This document shows positions 7,160-14,930 of a stretch of 25,145 bases of DNA, piece after piece. Within the stretch, counting starts at the first letter, position 1; each line of letters opens with the position of its first letter. The notes under the pieces are model-generated. The model did no database searches, had not been told where the DNA came from, and was given only the letters and a program-made list of their open reading frames with translations. The translations under genes were made by a program, and so were the position numbers. Source of the DNA: DATHSY01 sp046729855 (GTDB taxonomy: Bacteria; Actinomycetota; UBA4738; HRBIN12); assembly GCA_046729855.1 (NCBI GenBank), contig JBKPHM010000098.1:1-25145 (forward strand). Direction: 5' to 3'.

Positions 7160-8266
7160 CTACAGGTCGAGGGCCCGGCGGGCGAGGTCGCGGGCGATCA
7201 CGACGCGCTGGATCTCGGTCGTACCGTCGACGACCTGGAGCATCTTCGCGAGCGAGATGAACCGCGCGAGCGGGTGATTCTCCAACCAGCCGTACGCGCC
7301 GAGGACCTCGCTCGCCAGGATCGCCGTCCGAAGCGCGGCGTCGGGACAGAAGCGTTTGGCGTGCGCGACGGTGACCGGGCCCTCCGGCGTGCCGAGCCGC
7401 CAGGCCGCCTTCCGGGTGAGCATCCGGCCGGCCTCGAGGTCCGTCGCCGCATCGGCGAGCGCCCACGCGATCCCCTGATGATCGATCACCGGCCCACCGA
7501 ACACCTGCCGCTCGCGTCCGTACCGGAGCGCGAGGTCGAGTGCCTCGGCGTGCAGGCCGTTCGCGATCGCGGCGATGTCGCAGCGCGCTACGTCGATCGC
7601 GGCGAGCGCGGCGCGCATCCCTTCCCCGGGTGGCGCGACGAGGACGCCCGGCACGTCGTCGAGCTGCATCTCCCCGATCGGGAGGAACGCCGCACGATCG
7701 GTGCGGTAGATCGTCTGGAAGGTCGTTCCCTCCACCGCTCGTTCCACGGCGACGATCGCGACGTCCCGGTGCCCTGGTTCGTCGGTCGTCTTGCATACGA
7801 CGAGGAAGACGTCCGCCTCACCGGCGAGGGAGACCCACGCCTTGCGGCCGGTCACGCGCCAGGCGTCCGGCCCCTCGGTGGCCCGCGTCGTGATCGTCGT
7901 CGCGTCGGAGCCTGCGTGCGGCTCGGTGAGCGAGAACCCGCCCAGTGCCTCCCCGCGGACGAGGCGCTCCCCCCATCGGTCCGCGAGCTTGCCGCCGGCG
8001 CGCGTGATGACGGACGTAACGACGTTGTGCATCGACAGCGAGAACGCGAGCGCGGCGTCGCCCCGCCCGAGCTCCTCGAACACCTCCATGCCCTCGGGGA
8101 ATGACATCGCCAGGCCGCCGGCCGCATTCGGCGCGAAGAGTCCCGTCAGCCCCGTTGCGGCGACGGGGCCGCGTGGGTACCGTGCCTCGCGCTCCCACTC
8201 GGCGACGTTCGGTTGGACCGCGTCGCGGACGAACGCGCGCGCGAGCTCGACCGGCGTCGTCGTCAT
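7160..8266 (-). CDS. Acyl-CoA dehydrogenase
   Basis: A 368-residue flavoprotein of the acyl-CoA dehydrogenase family, expected to oxidise an acyl-CoA to its 2,3-enoyl form with FAD. Visible signatures are GGFSLTEPHAGSDATTITTRA (FAD/substrate binding), RQVFGGPVIDHQG, and near the C-terminus GAYGWLENHPLARF...DGTTEIQRVVIARDLAR. At the place where many family members carry the catalytic glutamate (YEGT), this protein reads VVDGT, with aspartate. It may use a different base or have altered specificity. The ATG at 8266 overlaps the stop of the upstream hydrolase gene (ATGA), showing translational coupling. The frame is open to 8410, but that arginine-rich extension is a shadow of the upstream gene. 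The substrate cannot be deduced. Confidence 0.9.
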   Translation of the reverse strand: MTTTPVELARAFVRDAVQPNVAEWEREARYPRGPVAATGLTGLFAPNAAGGLAMSFPEGMEVFEELGRGDAALAFSLSMHNVVTSVITRAGGKLADRWGERLVRGEALGGFSLTEPHAGSDATTITTRATEGPDAWRVTGRKAWVSLAGEADVFLVVCKTTDEPGHRDVAIVAVERAVEGTTFQTIYRTDRAAFLPIGEMQLDDVPGVLVAPPGEGMRAALAAIDVARCDIAAIANGLHAEALDLALRYGRERQVFGGPVIDHQGIAWALADAATDLEAGRMLTRKAAWRLGTPEGPVTVAHAKRFCPDAALRTAILASEVLGAYGWLENHPLARFISLAKMLQVVDGTTEIQRVVIARDLARRALDL

Positions 8267-8961
8267 CGTCGGCGCCAGACGAACGGATCGTGCACGAAGT
8301 GGACGCGGTCGGCGTCGAGGGCGCGCAGCCGCGCGACGGAGGCCGCGTATGCCGCCTCGTCCCACGATCCCACGGCGCCCGAAACGGCGGGATCGGTGGC
8401 GCCCTCCCATTCGGCCTTCGAGAGCACCGCTTGGCCGGCGACGACGACCGTCTCGCCCCCGGCGTCGACGACGAGCGACTGATGGCCCGGCGAGTGGCCG
8501 GGAGTCGGGATCAGCCGGACGCCCGGCGCGATCTCGGCCTCGCCGTCGAGCAGCTCATAGCTCGCGCCGGCGAAGTCCACCCACTCGGGGATCGTGTAGT
8601 CCGGCGTGTGGATCATCGCGTACTCCGCCCGCTGGGCGAAGATCGGCAGACCGGCGAACCGCGCGTTCTGCCCCGAGTGGTCCAGGTGCAGGTGGCAATT
8701 CGCGACCGCCGTGACGTCGGCGATCGACACGCCGTGCGCCGCAAGCGCGTCCGCGAGCGGGACGCGACGCGGGTGGAACAGCCGATCGATCTCGGCGTTC
8801 CCCGCCCCAATCCCCGTGTCGAACAGCAGCACGCCATCGCGATGCGTGATCGCGTGCGCGACGATCGCGAACGTCTCGCCCGACTGCGGATGATCGTCGG
8901 GCAGCACCAGCTCGGCGACCGGCAGCGGTAGCACGTCGCAGGTCGGGGCGGCGGAGCTCAC
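8263..8961 (-). CDS. Metallo-beta-lactamase-fold hydrolase (lactonase-like)
   Basis: A 232-residue MBL-fold metalloenzyme. The zinc motif is NCHLHLDHSG (HxHxDH), followed by a third histidine in TPGHSPGHQSLVV, an aspartate/alanine region near VVAGQAVL, and a final histidine in VHFVHDPF. The N-terminal LLFDTGIGAG is the usual glycine turn of the family. The size and the HLHLDH...GHSPGH pattern resemble N-acyl homoserine lactonase-type hydrolases, but the group is broad and the substrate is uncertain. The start is GTG at 8961, with a -10-like TAGGAT ending 6 bases before it and no ribosome-binding site, which suggests a leaderless mRNA. The acyl-CoA dehydrogenase gene follows with a 4-base overlap, so the pair probably acts on a common acyl or ester substrate. 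Confidence 0.87.
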   Translation of the reverse strand: MSSAAPTCDVLPLPVAELVLPDDHPQSGETFAIVAHAITHRDGVLLFDTGIGAGNAEIDRLFHPRRVPLADALAAHGVSIADVTAVANCHLHLDHSGQNARFAGLPIFAQRAEYAMIHTPDYTIPEWVDFAGASYELLDGEAEIAPGVRLIPTPGHSPGHQSLVVDAGGETVVVAGQAVLSKAEWEGATDPAVSGAVGSWDEAAYAASVARLRALDADRVHFVHDPFVWRRR

Positions 8962-8967
8962 CCGCGA

Positions 8968-8973
8968 ATCCTA
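8968..8973 (-). promoter_or_regulatory. -10 element for a leaderless hydrolase/acyl-CoA dehydrogenase transcript
   Basis: TAGGAT on the minus strand fits the TANNNT -10 pattern and ends exactly 6 bases before the GTG at 8961. This puts the transcription start on or next to the start codon. No -35 match is obvious. The gap to the divergent formimidoyltransferase gene is only 42 bases. Confidence 0.45.
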
Positions 8974-9003
8974 CGTGCGGCCGGCGGTAGATAAGGTTCC
9001 GGC

Positions 9004-9927
9004 GTGACCGCCGATGCCATCGCCGACCGTCCGCTCGTCGCGGTCGTTCCCAACTTTAGCGAGGGACGGCGTTCCGAAGTCATCCGGGCGATCGTCGAGG
9101 CGCTCGACGTGCCGGGCGCGCGCGTCGTGTACCGGCAGGCCGACCCGGATCACAATCGCCTCGACACGACGGTCCTCGGCGATCCCGACGCCGTCCGCCG
9201 AAGCGCGCTCGCCGGCGCGGCGAAGGCCGTCGAGCTGATCGACATGGAGCGGCACCGCGGCGGCCATCCCCGGATGGGGGCGGTCGACGTGATCCCGTTC
9301 GTCCCGATCCGCGGCGTGACGATGCCGCAGGTCGTCGAGCTCGCGCGCGACGTGGCGCGGGCGCTCGCGGACACGCTCGAGCTCCCGGTCTATCTCTACG
9401 GCGAGGCGGCGGTGTCCCCGGAACGCGCGAGCCTGGCGGAGGTCAGGCGCGGCGAGTACGAGGGGCTGAGGGAGGCGGTGGCCCGCGGAGAACGGCTGCC
9501 GGACGCGGGTCCGAACGAGCTCGGTCGCGCCGGCGCCGTGGCCGTCGGCGCACGCAAGCCGCTGATCGCGTTCAACGTCTACCTCTCCGGTACGGACGAG
9601 GCCGCCGCGAAGGACATCGCGCGCGAGGTCCGTGAGTCGTCCGGCGGGCTCCCGGCAGTGCGCGCGATCGGGTTCCTCGTCCCCGAACGGAACGCGGTGA
9701 CCGTGTCGATGAACCTCGTCGACTTCGAGATCACCGGGATCCGTGCCGCCTTCGACGCGGTCTCCCGAGAAGCAGAGAGACGAGGACTGAACGTCGCTAT
9801 CAGCGAGATCGTCGGGCTCGTGCCGGAGGCGGCGTTGCGCGATGACGATGTGGCGTACCTACGACTGGAGGGCTTCGATGCGGAGGCACAGATCCTGGAG
9901 CGACTCGTGAACGGGGGTGGTGCATGA
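9004..9927 (+). CDS. Glutamate formimidoyltransferase
   Basis: A 307-residue enzyme matching the transferase half of FTCD. It moves the formimino group of N-formimino-L-glutamate, from histidine breakdown, to tetrahydrofolate. Clear motifs are VPNFSEGRR at the N-terminus and MERHRGGHPRMGAVDVIPFVP, which contains the catalytic histidine. LYGEAA and NELGRAGAVAVGARKPLIAFNVYL are also typical. The start is GTG at 9004, preceded by an AAGG that could serve as a weak ribosome-binding site. The cyclodeaminase follows with a 4-base ATGA overlap, so the two halves that are fused in vertebrates are separate but coupled here. No other histidine-utilisation genes are in the window, so the pathway context is incomplete. 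Confidence 0.93.
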   Translation: MTADAIADRPLVAVVPNFSEGRRSEVIRAIVEALDVPGARVVYRQADPDHNRLDTTVLGDPDAVRRSALAGAAKAVELIDMERHRGGHPRMGAVDVIPFVPIRGVTMPQVVELARDVARALADTLELPVYLYGEAAVSPERASLAEVRRGEYEGLREAVARGERLPDAGPNELGRAGAVAVGARKPLIAFNVYLSGTDEAAAKDIAREVRESSGGLPAVRAIGFLVPERNAVTVSMNLVDFEITGIRAAFDAVSREAERRGLNVAISEIVGLVPEAALRDDDVAYLRLEGFDAEAQILERLVNGGGA

Positions 9928-10574
9928 CGGCCCGGGCGGCGAACGCGACGATCGGCTCGCGGACGATCGGCGAGTTCCTCGATCGGCTCGCCTCCGACAG
10001 CCCCACGCCCGGCGGCGGCGCGGTCGCCGCCCTGGCGGCCGCGGCCGGAGCCGCCCTGATCTCGATGGTCGCGAAGCTCACGATCGACAAGGCAGGCTAC
10101 GAGGACGCGTGGGAGCCGATGCGCGCCGTGGCCCGTCTCGCCGACGATGTGCGGCCTTCGCTCCTCGAGCTGGCGGACCGCGACGCGATGGCCTTCGAGG
10201 CCGTGATGACGGCCTTCCGGATGCCCAAGGGAACGGACGAGGAACGCGAGTCCCGCTCCCGCGCGATTCAGATGGCGTTCGCCGGCGCGGCCGCCGTCCC
10301 GATGGAGATCGCGATGCGGGCCGGTGAGCTGCTCGAGCCGGCACGCGACGCGATCGAGCTCGGCAACGTGAACGCCGCCTCCGACGGGGCGTCCGCGGCC
10401 TGGATGCTGCTCGCCGCCGTGGAGTGCGCCGCCGCCAACGTCGCGATCAACGCCGGCGCACTGAAGGACGAGGGCGAAGGCGAGCGGCTGCGAGCCAACG
10501 CGGCGAACATCCGGCAACGGGCGCACACCGCGCACGACGCGGCACACGCCGCATTCGACCGGCGGATGGCGTGA
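9924..10574 (+). CDS. Formimidoyltetrahydrofolate cyclodeaminase / methenyl-THF cyclohydrolase family
   Basis: A 216-residue all-helical protein of the FTCD C-terminal (FchA) family. It begins with TIGEFLDRLASDSPTPGGGAVAALAAAAGAALISMV, the family's glycine-rich folate-binding helix, then DRDAMAFEAVM with the conserved aspartate, and ELGNVNAASDGASAAWMLLAAVECAAANVAIN. It would convert 5-formimino-THF to 5,10-methenyl-THF and ammonia, or hydrolyse methenyl-THF. The neighbouring transferase favours the first. The ATG at 9924 overlaps the upstream stop, and the GTG of the DUF402 gene overlaps its own stop, so the three are translationally linked. Confidence 0.92.
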   Translation: MTARAANATIGSRTIGEFLDRLASDSPTPGGGAVAALAAAAGAALISMVAKLTIDKAGYEDAWEPMRAVARLADDVRPSLLELADRDAMAFEAVMTAFRMPKGTDEERESRSRAIQMAFAGAAAVPMEIAMRAGELLEPARDAIELGNVNAASDGASAAWMLLAAVECAAANVAINAGALKDEGEGERLRANAANIRQRAHTAHDAAHAAFDRRMA

Positions 10575-11188
10575 CCGCCGAGCCCCGGCGCCGCCCGGGC
10601 GAAACGATCGCGCTGCGCGACGTCCGGGACGGCCGTATCTGGGCCGCGCGTGCCGCGACGGTCGTCCGCGACGACGAGCCACCGCTCCTGCTATTCACGT
10701 CGGCAGGGGGGCGGTGGATGGCGCCGACGGGCCCCGATGGCTCGCGGCTGCGTCTTCCGACCCAGCCGTGGCATCTCGAGCCCGACGTCATGCCGACCCA
10801 CGTCCTGTCCTTCGCCTGGCCGGACCGACGGTATGCCGTCTTGGCGATCTGGAGCGCGGACTGGTCGTTCGCGCACTGGTACGTCAACGTCGAGGACCCG
10901 CTGCGCCCGTCCGCGGTCGGGTTCGACTACCGGGACCACGTCCTCGACGCGATCGTCGAGCCCGATCGCTCGTCGTGGTCGTGGAAGGACGAGGACGAGC
11001 TCGCCGAGGCGATCGACCGTGGGATCTACAGCGCCGATCAGGAGCGCGCGTTCCGCACGGCCGCGGTGGACGGCGTCCACGCGATCGTCGAACGGCGCCC
11101 GCCGTTCGATCGCGACTGGTCCGATTGGCGTCCCGACGCTGCCTGGTCTGTCCGTGAACTGCCGCCCGGCTGGGACCTCGTGTTGTGA
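10571..11188 (+). CDS. DUF402 domain protein
   Basis: A 205-residue protein starting at GTG 10571 inside the upstream stop (GTGA). The N-terminal part (RRRPGETIALRDVRDGRIWAARAATVV) leads into a beta-barrel DUF402 domain with WYVNVEDPLRP, GFDYRDHVLDAIVEPD, and SWKDEDELAEAIDRGIYS, whose acidic residues are the family's metal/phosphate site. Studied DUF402 members include nucleoside di/triphosphatases and FomD, which hydrolyses cytidylyl phosphonates, so a phosphohydrolase role is a reasonable guess; the substrate is not deducible. Overlapping starts make it the third gene of the formimidoyltransferase operon. Confidence 0.85.
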   Translation: MTAEPRRRPGETIALRDVRDGRIWAARAATVVRDDEPPLLLFTSAGGRWMAPTGPDGSRLRLPTQPWHLEPDVMPTHVLSFAWPDRRYAVLAIWSADWSFAHWYVNVEDPLRPSAVGFDYRDHVLDAIVEPDRSSWSWKDEDELAEAIDRGIYSADQERAFRTAAVDGVHAIVERRPPFDRDWSDWRPDAAWSVRELPPGWDLVL

Positions 11189-11353
11189 CTCGTACCACGC
11201 GCGGGAATGCAGAGGTGCGCGGTGTAGCGGCCCTACGGCGGGACGATGCCCTCCGCGGACGAATCGCGCAAGAGCGTCCGCACGAAACGAGGGTACCCGA
11301 CACAGGAGCCGTCTCCGATCACATCGTCGTCGCGATGGCCTCCGCAACCGCGG

Positions 11354-11359
11354 TACCGT
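11354..11359 (+). promoter_or_regulatory. -10-like element directly before the aminotransferase start
   Basis: TACCGT fits TANNNT and ends 8 bases before the GTG at 11368. The bases between have no Shine-Dalgarno match. The 179 bases between the DUF402 stop and this GTG contain nothing else I recognise. An open frame crosses them, but with lower third-position GC than the gene body. Confidence 0.3.
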
Positions 11360-11367
11360 ATGGCGCG

Positions 11368-12612
11368 GTGTCCGGGTTCGATGCGTCGACGGTCCGCGCG
11401 GGCTTCCCCGCGCTCGCGCGCCAACAGGATGGACGGCCGGTGGTGTTCGCAGACGCGCCCGGCGGCACGCAGGTCCCTCGCTCGGTGATCGACGCGATCG
11501 CCGACTACCTGCGCACGAGCAACGCGAACCTGCACGGCGCCTTCCAGACGAGCCGGGAGACGGACGACCTGATCGACCGGGCGCACCTCGCCGCCGGCGA
11601 CCTGCTCGGCGCCGACGCCGACGAGGTCGTGTTCGGGCCGAACGCCACGTCGCTGCTCCTCCAGCTGTCGCGTTCGGTCGCACGCACCCTGGGGCGCGGC
11701 GACGAGGTCGTCGTCACCCGCCTCGACCACGACGCGAACATCCGCCCGTGGGTGATGGCGGCCGAGGATGCCGGCGCGACGACGCGCTGGGCAGACGTCC
11801 GCGAGGCCGACGTGACGCTCGACATCGATTCGCTCGCATCCCTGCTCCGCGAACGGACGCGCGTGGTCGCGTTCACGCTCGCGTCGAACGCCGTGGGAAC
11901 CGTCACGCCGGCCGCGGACCTTGTGCGTCTGGTCCGCGAACGCGCGCCCCAGGCTCTGATCGCGATCGACGCGGTCCACGCCGCTCAGCACCGCCCGATC
12001 GATGCCCGCGCACTAGGTTGCGACGTGCTCGTGTGTTCGCCCTACAAGATCTTCGGGCCGCACCTCGGTCTGCTGTTCGGACAGCGCGAGCTGCTGGCGG
12101 AGCTTCGCGCCTACAAGGTGCGACCCGCGCCCGACGACCTCCCGCATCGCTGGGAGACGGGCACGCAGAACCACGAGGGGCTCGCGGGGTTCGCCGCCGC
12201 GGTCGAGTACCTCGCGTCGCTCGCGGGCGACGCAACCGGCCCGAGGCGGCGCCGCGTGCGGTCTGCGTTCGAGGACGCCATCGTCCCGTACGAAGCCAAC
12301 CTGTCGCGGCGGTTCCTGGACGGCATCGCCTCGATCCCGGGCCTGTCGCTGTACGGAATCGGCGACACAGAACGCGTTGCCGAACGGACCCCAACGTTCG
12401 CCATCCGCCTCGGCGAACAGCACCCGTTCGAGACGGCGAAGGCGCTCGGCGAGCGCGGCGTGTTCGTGTGGGACGGGCACTACTACGCGCTCGAGCTGAT
12501 GGAGCGGCTCGGCCTCGAACCGACGGGCGGCGCCGTTCGGATCGGGTTTTGCCACTACAACACGCCGGACGAGGTGGACCGGGTCCTCGGCGAGCTCGCG
12601 GCGCTCGCGTGA
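11368..12612 (+). CDS. Cysteine desulfurase-like class V aminotransferase
   Basis: A PLP enzyme of 414 residues in the class V aminotransferase group, closest by eye to the cysteine-desulfurase-like subfamily. It begins MSGFDASTVRAGFPALA, followed by VVFADAPGGTQVP. Further signatures are NLHGAF, FGPNATSLLLQLSRS, RLDHDANIRPW, AIDAVHAAQHRPID, and CSPYKIFGPHLG, whose lysine would bind PLP. ETGTQNHEGLAG and the small C-terminal domain ending IGFCHYNTPDEVDRVLGEL complete it. No active-site cysteine loop of classic IscS/SufS is obvious, so the true reaction may be a different lyase or transaminase. I chose GTG 11368 because homologs start M-x-FD..VR..FPAL. A GTG at 11185 overlaps the DUF402 stop, but the extra 61 codons look non-coding. 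It may belong to the upstream operon or have its own leaderless promoter. Confidence 0.85.
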   Translation: MSGFDASTVRAGFPALARQQDGRPVVFADAPGGTQVPRSVIDAIADYLRTSNANLHGAFQTSRETDDLIDRAHLAAGDLLGADADEVVFGPNATSLLLQLSRSVARTLGRGDEVVVTRLDHDANIRPWVMAAEDAGATTRWADVREADVTLDIDSLASLLRERTRVVAFTLASNAVGTVTPAADLVRLVRERAPQALIAIDAVHAAQHRPIDARALGCDVLVCSPYKIFGPHLGLLFGQRELLAELRAYKVRPAPDDLPHRWETGTQNHEGLAGFAAAVEYLASLAGDATGPRRRRVRSAFEDAIVPYEANLSRRFLDGIASIPGLSLYGIGDTERVAERTPTFAIRLGEQHPFETAKALGERGVFVWDGHYYALELMERLGLEPTGGAVRIGFCHYNTPDEVDRVLGELAALA

Positions 12613-12641
12613 GCGAGGCATTCCCGCATCATGGCCTTGGG

Positions 12642-12647
12642 TAGGAT
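12642..12647 (+). promoter_or_regulatory. Possible -10 element for the sqdB operon
   Basis: TAGGAT fits TANNNT and lies about 48 bases before the sqdB ATG in the only gap (83 bases) that could hold a promoter. No convincing -35 is seen. Confidence 0.3.
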
Positions 12648-12695
12648 GTCGGCCGTTCCGCTCGGACCCGACCCTCCGACCCGAAAGGACCCTCG

Positions 12696-13874
12696 ATGCG
12701 GATCCTGATCCTGGGCGGCGACGGCTACCTCGGGTGGCCGACCGCGATGCGCTTCTCGCGGCGCGGCCACGAGGTCCACACGATCGACAACTACCTGCGG
12801 CGTCGAGCGCACGCCGAGGCCGGCACGGATTCGCTCACGCCGATCCTCGGGTCCCTCCCAGAGCGCGCCAAGGCGTGGCACGAGGTCACCGGGCTCGAGA
12901 TCGGCGTCACCGAGGGAGATCTGCGCGATTGGGACGTCCTGGAGCCGGTCTTCCGGGAGTTCAGACCGGAGGCGATCGTTCACTACGGCGAGATGCCGTC
13001 GGCGCCCTACTCGATGATCGACCGCGAGCACGCGGTCTTCACGCACGACAACAACGTCACCGGCACGCTCAACGTCCTGTGGGCGATGAACGAGCTCACG
13101 CCCGAGGCGCACCTGGTGAAGCTCGGGACGATGGGCGAGTACGGCACGCCGAACATCGACATCGAGGAAGGCTTCATCGAGATCGACCACAACGGTCGGA
13201 GCGACGTCCTGCCGTTCCCGAAGATGCCTGGCAGCTTCTACCACCTCACCAAAGTGCACGACTCGCACAACATCCACTTCGTCTGCCGGATCTGGGGTCT
13301 GCGCTCGACCGACCTCAACCAGGGCGTCGTGTATGGGATCGAGACGGAGGAGACCAACCTCGACCCTCGCCTCGCGACGCGGTTCGACTACGACGAGGTC
13401 TTCGGGACGGCGCTGAACCGGTTCTGCCTGCAGGCCGTGATCGGCCACCCGCTCACGGCCTACGGCAAGGGTGGGCAGACGCGCGGCTACCTCAACATCG
13501 TCGACACGCTGCAGTGCGTGGAGCTCGCCGTGACGAACCCGCCGGCGGCGGGAGAGTACCGCGTGTTCAACCAGTTCACCGAGCACTTCTCGATCGTGGA
13601 GCTCGCGGAGAAGGTGCGGGAGGCGGGCGAGCGTCACGGGTTGCGGGTGGTCGTCGACCACCTCGACAACCCACGGGTTGAGCTCGAGGAGCACTACTAC
13701 CACCCGGTCCACACCAAGCTGCTCGACCTCGGCCTGCGGCCTCATCTGCTGTCGGAGACACTGATCGGGTCGATGTTCGATCGGATCGCACAGCACAAGG
13801 ACCGCGTGATCGCGGAGCACATCATGCCGGCGACGCGCTGGCGTGCCGACCTCCGCCAGCCCACGACGTCCTAG
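12696..13874 (+). CDS. sqdB: UDP-sulfoquinovose synthase (SqdB/SQD1 family)
   Basis: A 392-residue short-chain dehydrogenase/epimerase-type enzyme. The NAD site is ILGGDGYLGWPTA at the N-terminus. The active site includes KLGTMGEYGTPNIDIEEGFIEI (catalytic threonine) and PGSFYHLTKVHDSHN (YxxxK). Then comes the very specific WGLRSTDLNQGVVYG with YGKGGQTRGYLNIVDTLQC. These are the signatures of SQD1/SqdB, which converts UDP-glucose and sulfite to UDP-sulfoquinovose, the head-group donor for sulfolipid or sulfoquinovose-containing glycans. The ATG at 12696 has a GAAAGGA ribosome-binding site. A glycosyltransferase gene follows after 6 bases and a GNAT gene overlaps that, so the three form an operon. 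The reaction assignment is strong by family; the final product is not known. Confidence 0.93.
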   Translation: MRILILGGDGYLGWPTAMRFSRRGHEVHTIDNYLRRRAHAEAGTDSLTPILGSLPERAKAWHEVTGLEIGVTEGDLRDWDVLEPVFREFRPEAIVHYGEMPSAPYSMIDREHAVFTHDNNVTGTLNVLWAMNELTPEAHLVKLGTMGEYGTPNIDIEEGFIEIDHNGRSDVLPFPKMPGSFYHLTKVHDSHNIHFVCRIWGLRSTDLNQGVVYGIETEETNLDPRLATRFDYDEVFGTALNRFCLQAVIGHPLTAYGKGGQTRGYLNIVDTLQCVELAVTNPPAAGEYRVFNQFTEHFSIVELAEKVREAGERHGLRVVVDHLDNPRVELEEHYYHPVHTKLLDLGLRPHLLSETLIGSMFDRIAQHKDRVIAEHIMPATRWRADLRQPTTS

Positions 13875-13880
13875 CGATCG

Positions 13881-14930
13881 ATGCTGCTGCTCCGGGTCCT
13901 CGGCGCGGTCTTCGCCGTGGCGCTGTTCGGCCTCTCGGTCGTGCGGTACCGCCGCCGACAGGTGAGCCGGCTGAACCTGATCATCACTTGGCTCGTCTCG
14001 ATGGCGATCCTGCTGCTGGCGCTCGTCCCGAACCTGTTCAACCCCGTGTTCGAGACGCTGAACTTCCGCCCGGGCACCGGCCAGCGCCTCACCGGCGCTC
14101 TGATGATCGCCGTCATCGTGCTGTTCGCGCTCCTGTTCCGGATGCAGACCTACGTCGACTCGAACGAGCGGAGCATCCGCCTGCTGGTCGAGTCGCTCGC
14201 GCAGCGCGAGTTCGACTGGGAACGCGCGGCCCGGGTCGTCTCGCCCGGCAAGAAGATCGTGACGATCTCGCCGGCGTACAACGAGGCAGAGAACGTCGGC
14301 GCCGTGATCCACGCGATGCCCGAGCAGATCGAGGGCTACCGAGTGGTCCCGATCGTCGTCGACGACCACTCGGAGGACGCGACGGGCGATGCCGCGCGCG
14401 CTGCCGGCGCGCTCGTCGCTCGTCTCCCGATCCGCCGCGGCGGCGGACTCGCCCTGCGCGTCGGGTACGACATCGCGCTCACGCTCGGGGCCGATATCGT
14501 CGTGACGCTCGATGCCGACGGTCAGCACCAGCCCGAGGAGCTGCCGATCCTCGTAAAGCCGATCATCGAGGACCAGGCGGACCACGTGAACGGCTCCCGG
14601 ATGCTCGGCGATTACGAGCGAGGCCCGTTCATCCGGCACGCTGGCGTGCACTTCTTCTCGTGGCTCGTCACGATCCTGACCGGCCAACGCGTCACCGACA
14701 TCTCAAGCGGGTACCGTGCCACCCGCGCCGACACGCTGCGCAGGCTGCTGCTGGAACAGGATCAGTTCTGGACCTCGGAGGTAACGATCGAGGCGCTGCG
14801 GCAGCACGCGCGGATCGTGGAGGTCCCGGTCACGTTCCTCACTCGACGCGGCGGTGTCTCGAAGAAGCCGAGGTCGATGCGCTACGGCTGGAACTTCACC
14901 AAGGCGATCGCCAAGACCTGGCTCCGGTGA
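13881..14930 (+). CDS. DUF2304 membrane domain fused to a GT2 glycosyltransferase
   Basis: A 349-residue protein. The first 110 residues are a DUF2304 region with about three hydrophobic helices (LLLRVLGAVFAVALFGLSV, NLIITWLVSMAILLLALV, LTGALMIAVIVLFALLF). A family 2 glycosyltransferase follows, with KIVTISPAYNEAENVGAVI, a nucleotide-binding VVDDHSEDATGDAA, GGGLALRVGYDIAL, and the metal-binding TLDADGQHQPEE. The C-terminal part has DISSGYRATRAD and LTRRGGVSKKPRSMRYGWNF. It resembles polyprenyl-phosphate hexose synthases (DPM1-like), which act on the cytoplasmic face of the membrane. Its place 6 bases after sqdB suggests that it uses UDP-sulfoquinovose to make a lipid-linked sulfoquinovose. 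That would differ from the known GT4-type SqdX/SQD2 transferases. The donor assignment is inference. Confidence 0.85.
   Translation: MLLLRVLGAVFAVALFGLSVVRYRRRQVSRLNLIITWLVSMAILLLALVPNLFNPVFETLNFRPGTGQRLTGALMIAVIVLFALLFRMQTYVDSNERSIRLLVESLAQREFDWERAARVVSPGKKIVTISPAYNEAENVGAVIHAMPEQIEGYRVVPIVVDDHSEDATGDAARAAGALVARLPIRRGGGLALRVGYDIALTLGADIVVTLDADGQHQPEELPILVKPIIEDQADHVNGSRMLGDYERGPFIRHAGVHFFSWLVTILTGQRVTDISSGYRATRADTLRRLLLEQDQFWTSEVTIEALRQHARIVEVPVTFLTRRGGVSKKPRSMRYGWNFTKAIAKTWLR

Noticed and set aside
11087..11108. Inverted repeat TCGAACGGCG / CGCCGTTCGA with a 2-base centre, resembling a stretched LexA site
   Set aside because: Spacing between GAAC and GTTC is wrong for LexA and it lies inside the DUF402 coding sequence.
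11185..11367. GTG at 11185 overlapping the DUF402 stop as a start for the aminotransferase
   Set aside because: The 61 extra codons have clearly lower third-position GC than the gene and no similarity to the family, which begins near GTG 11368.
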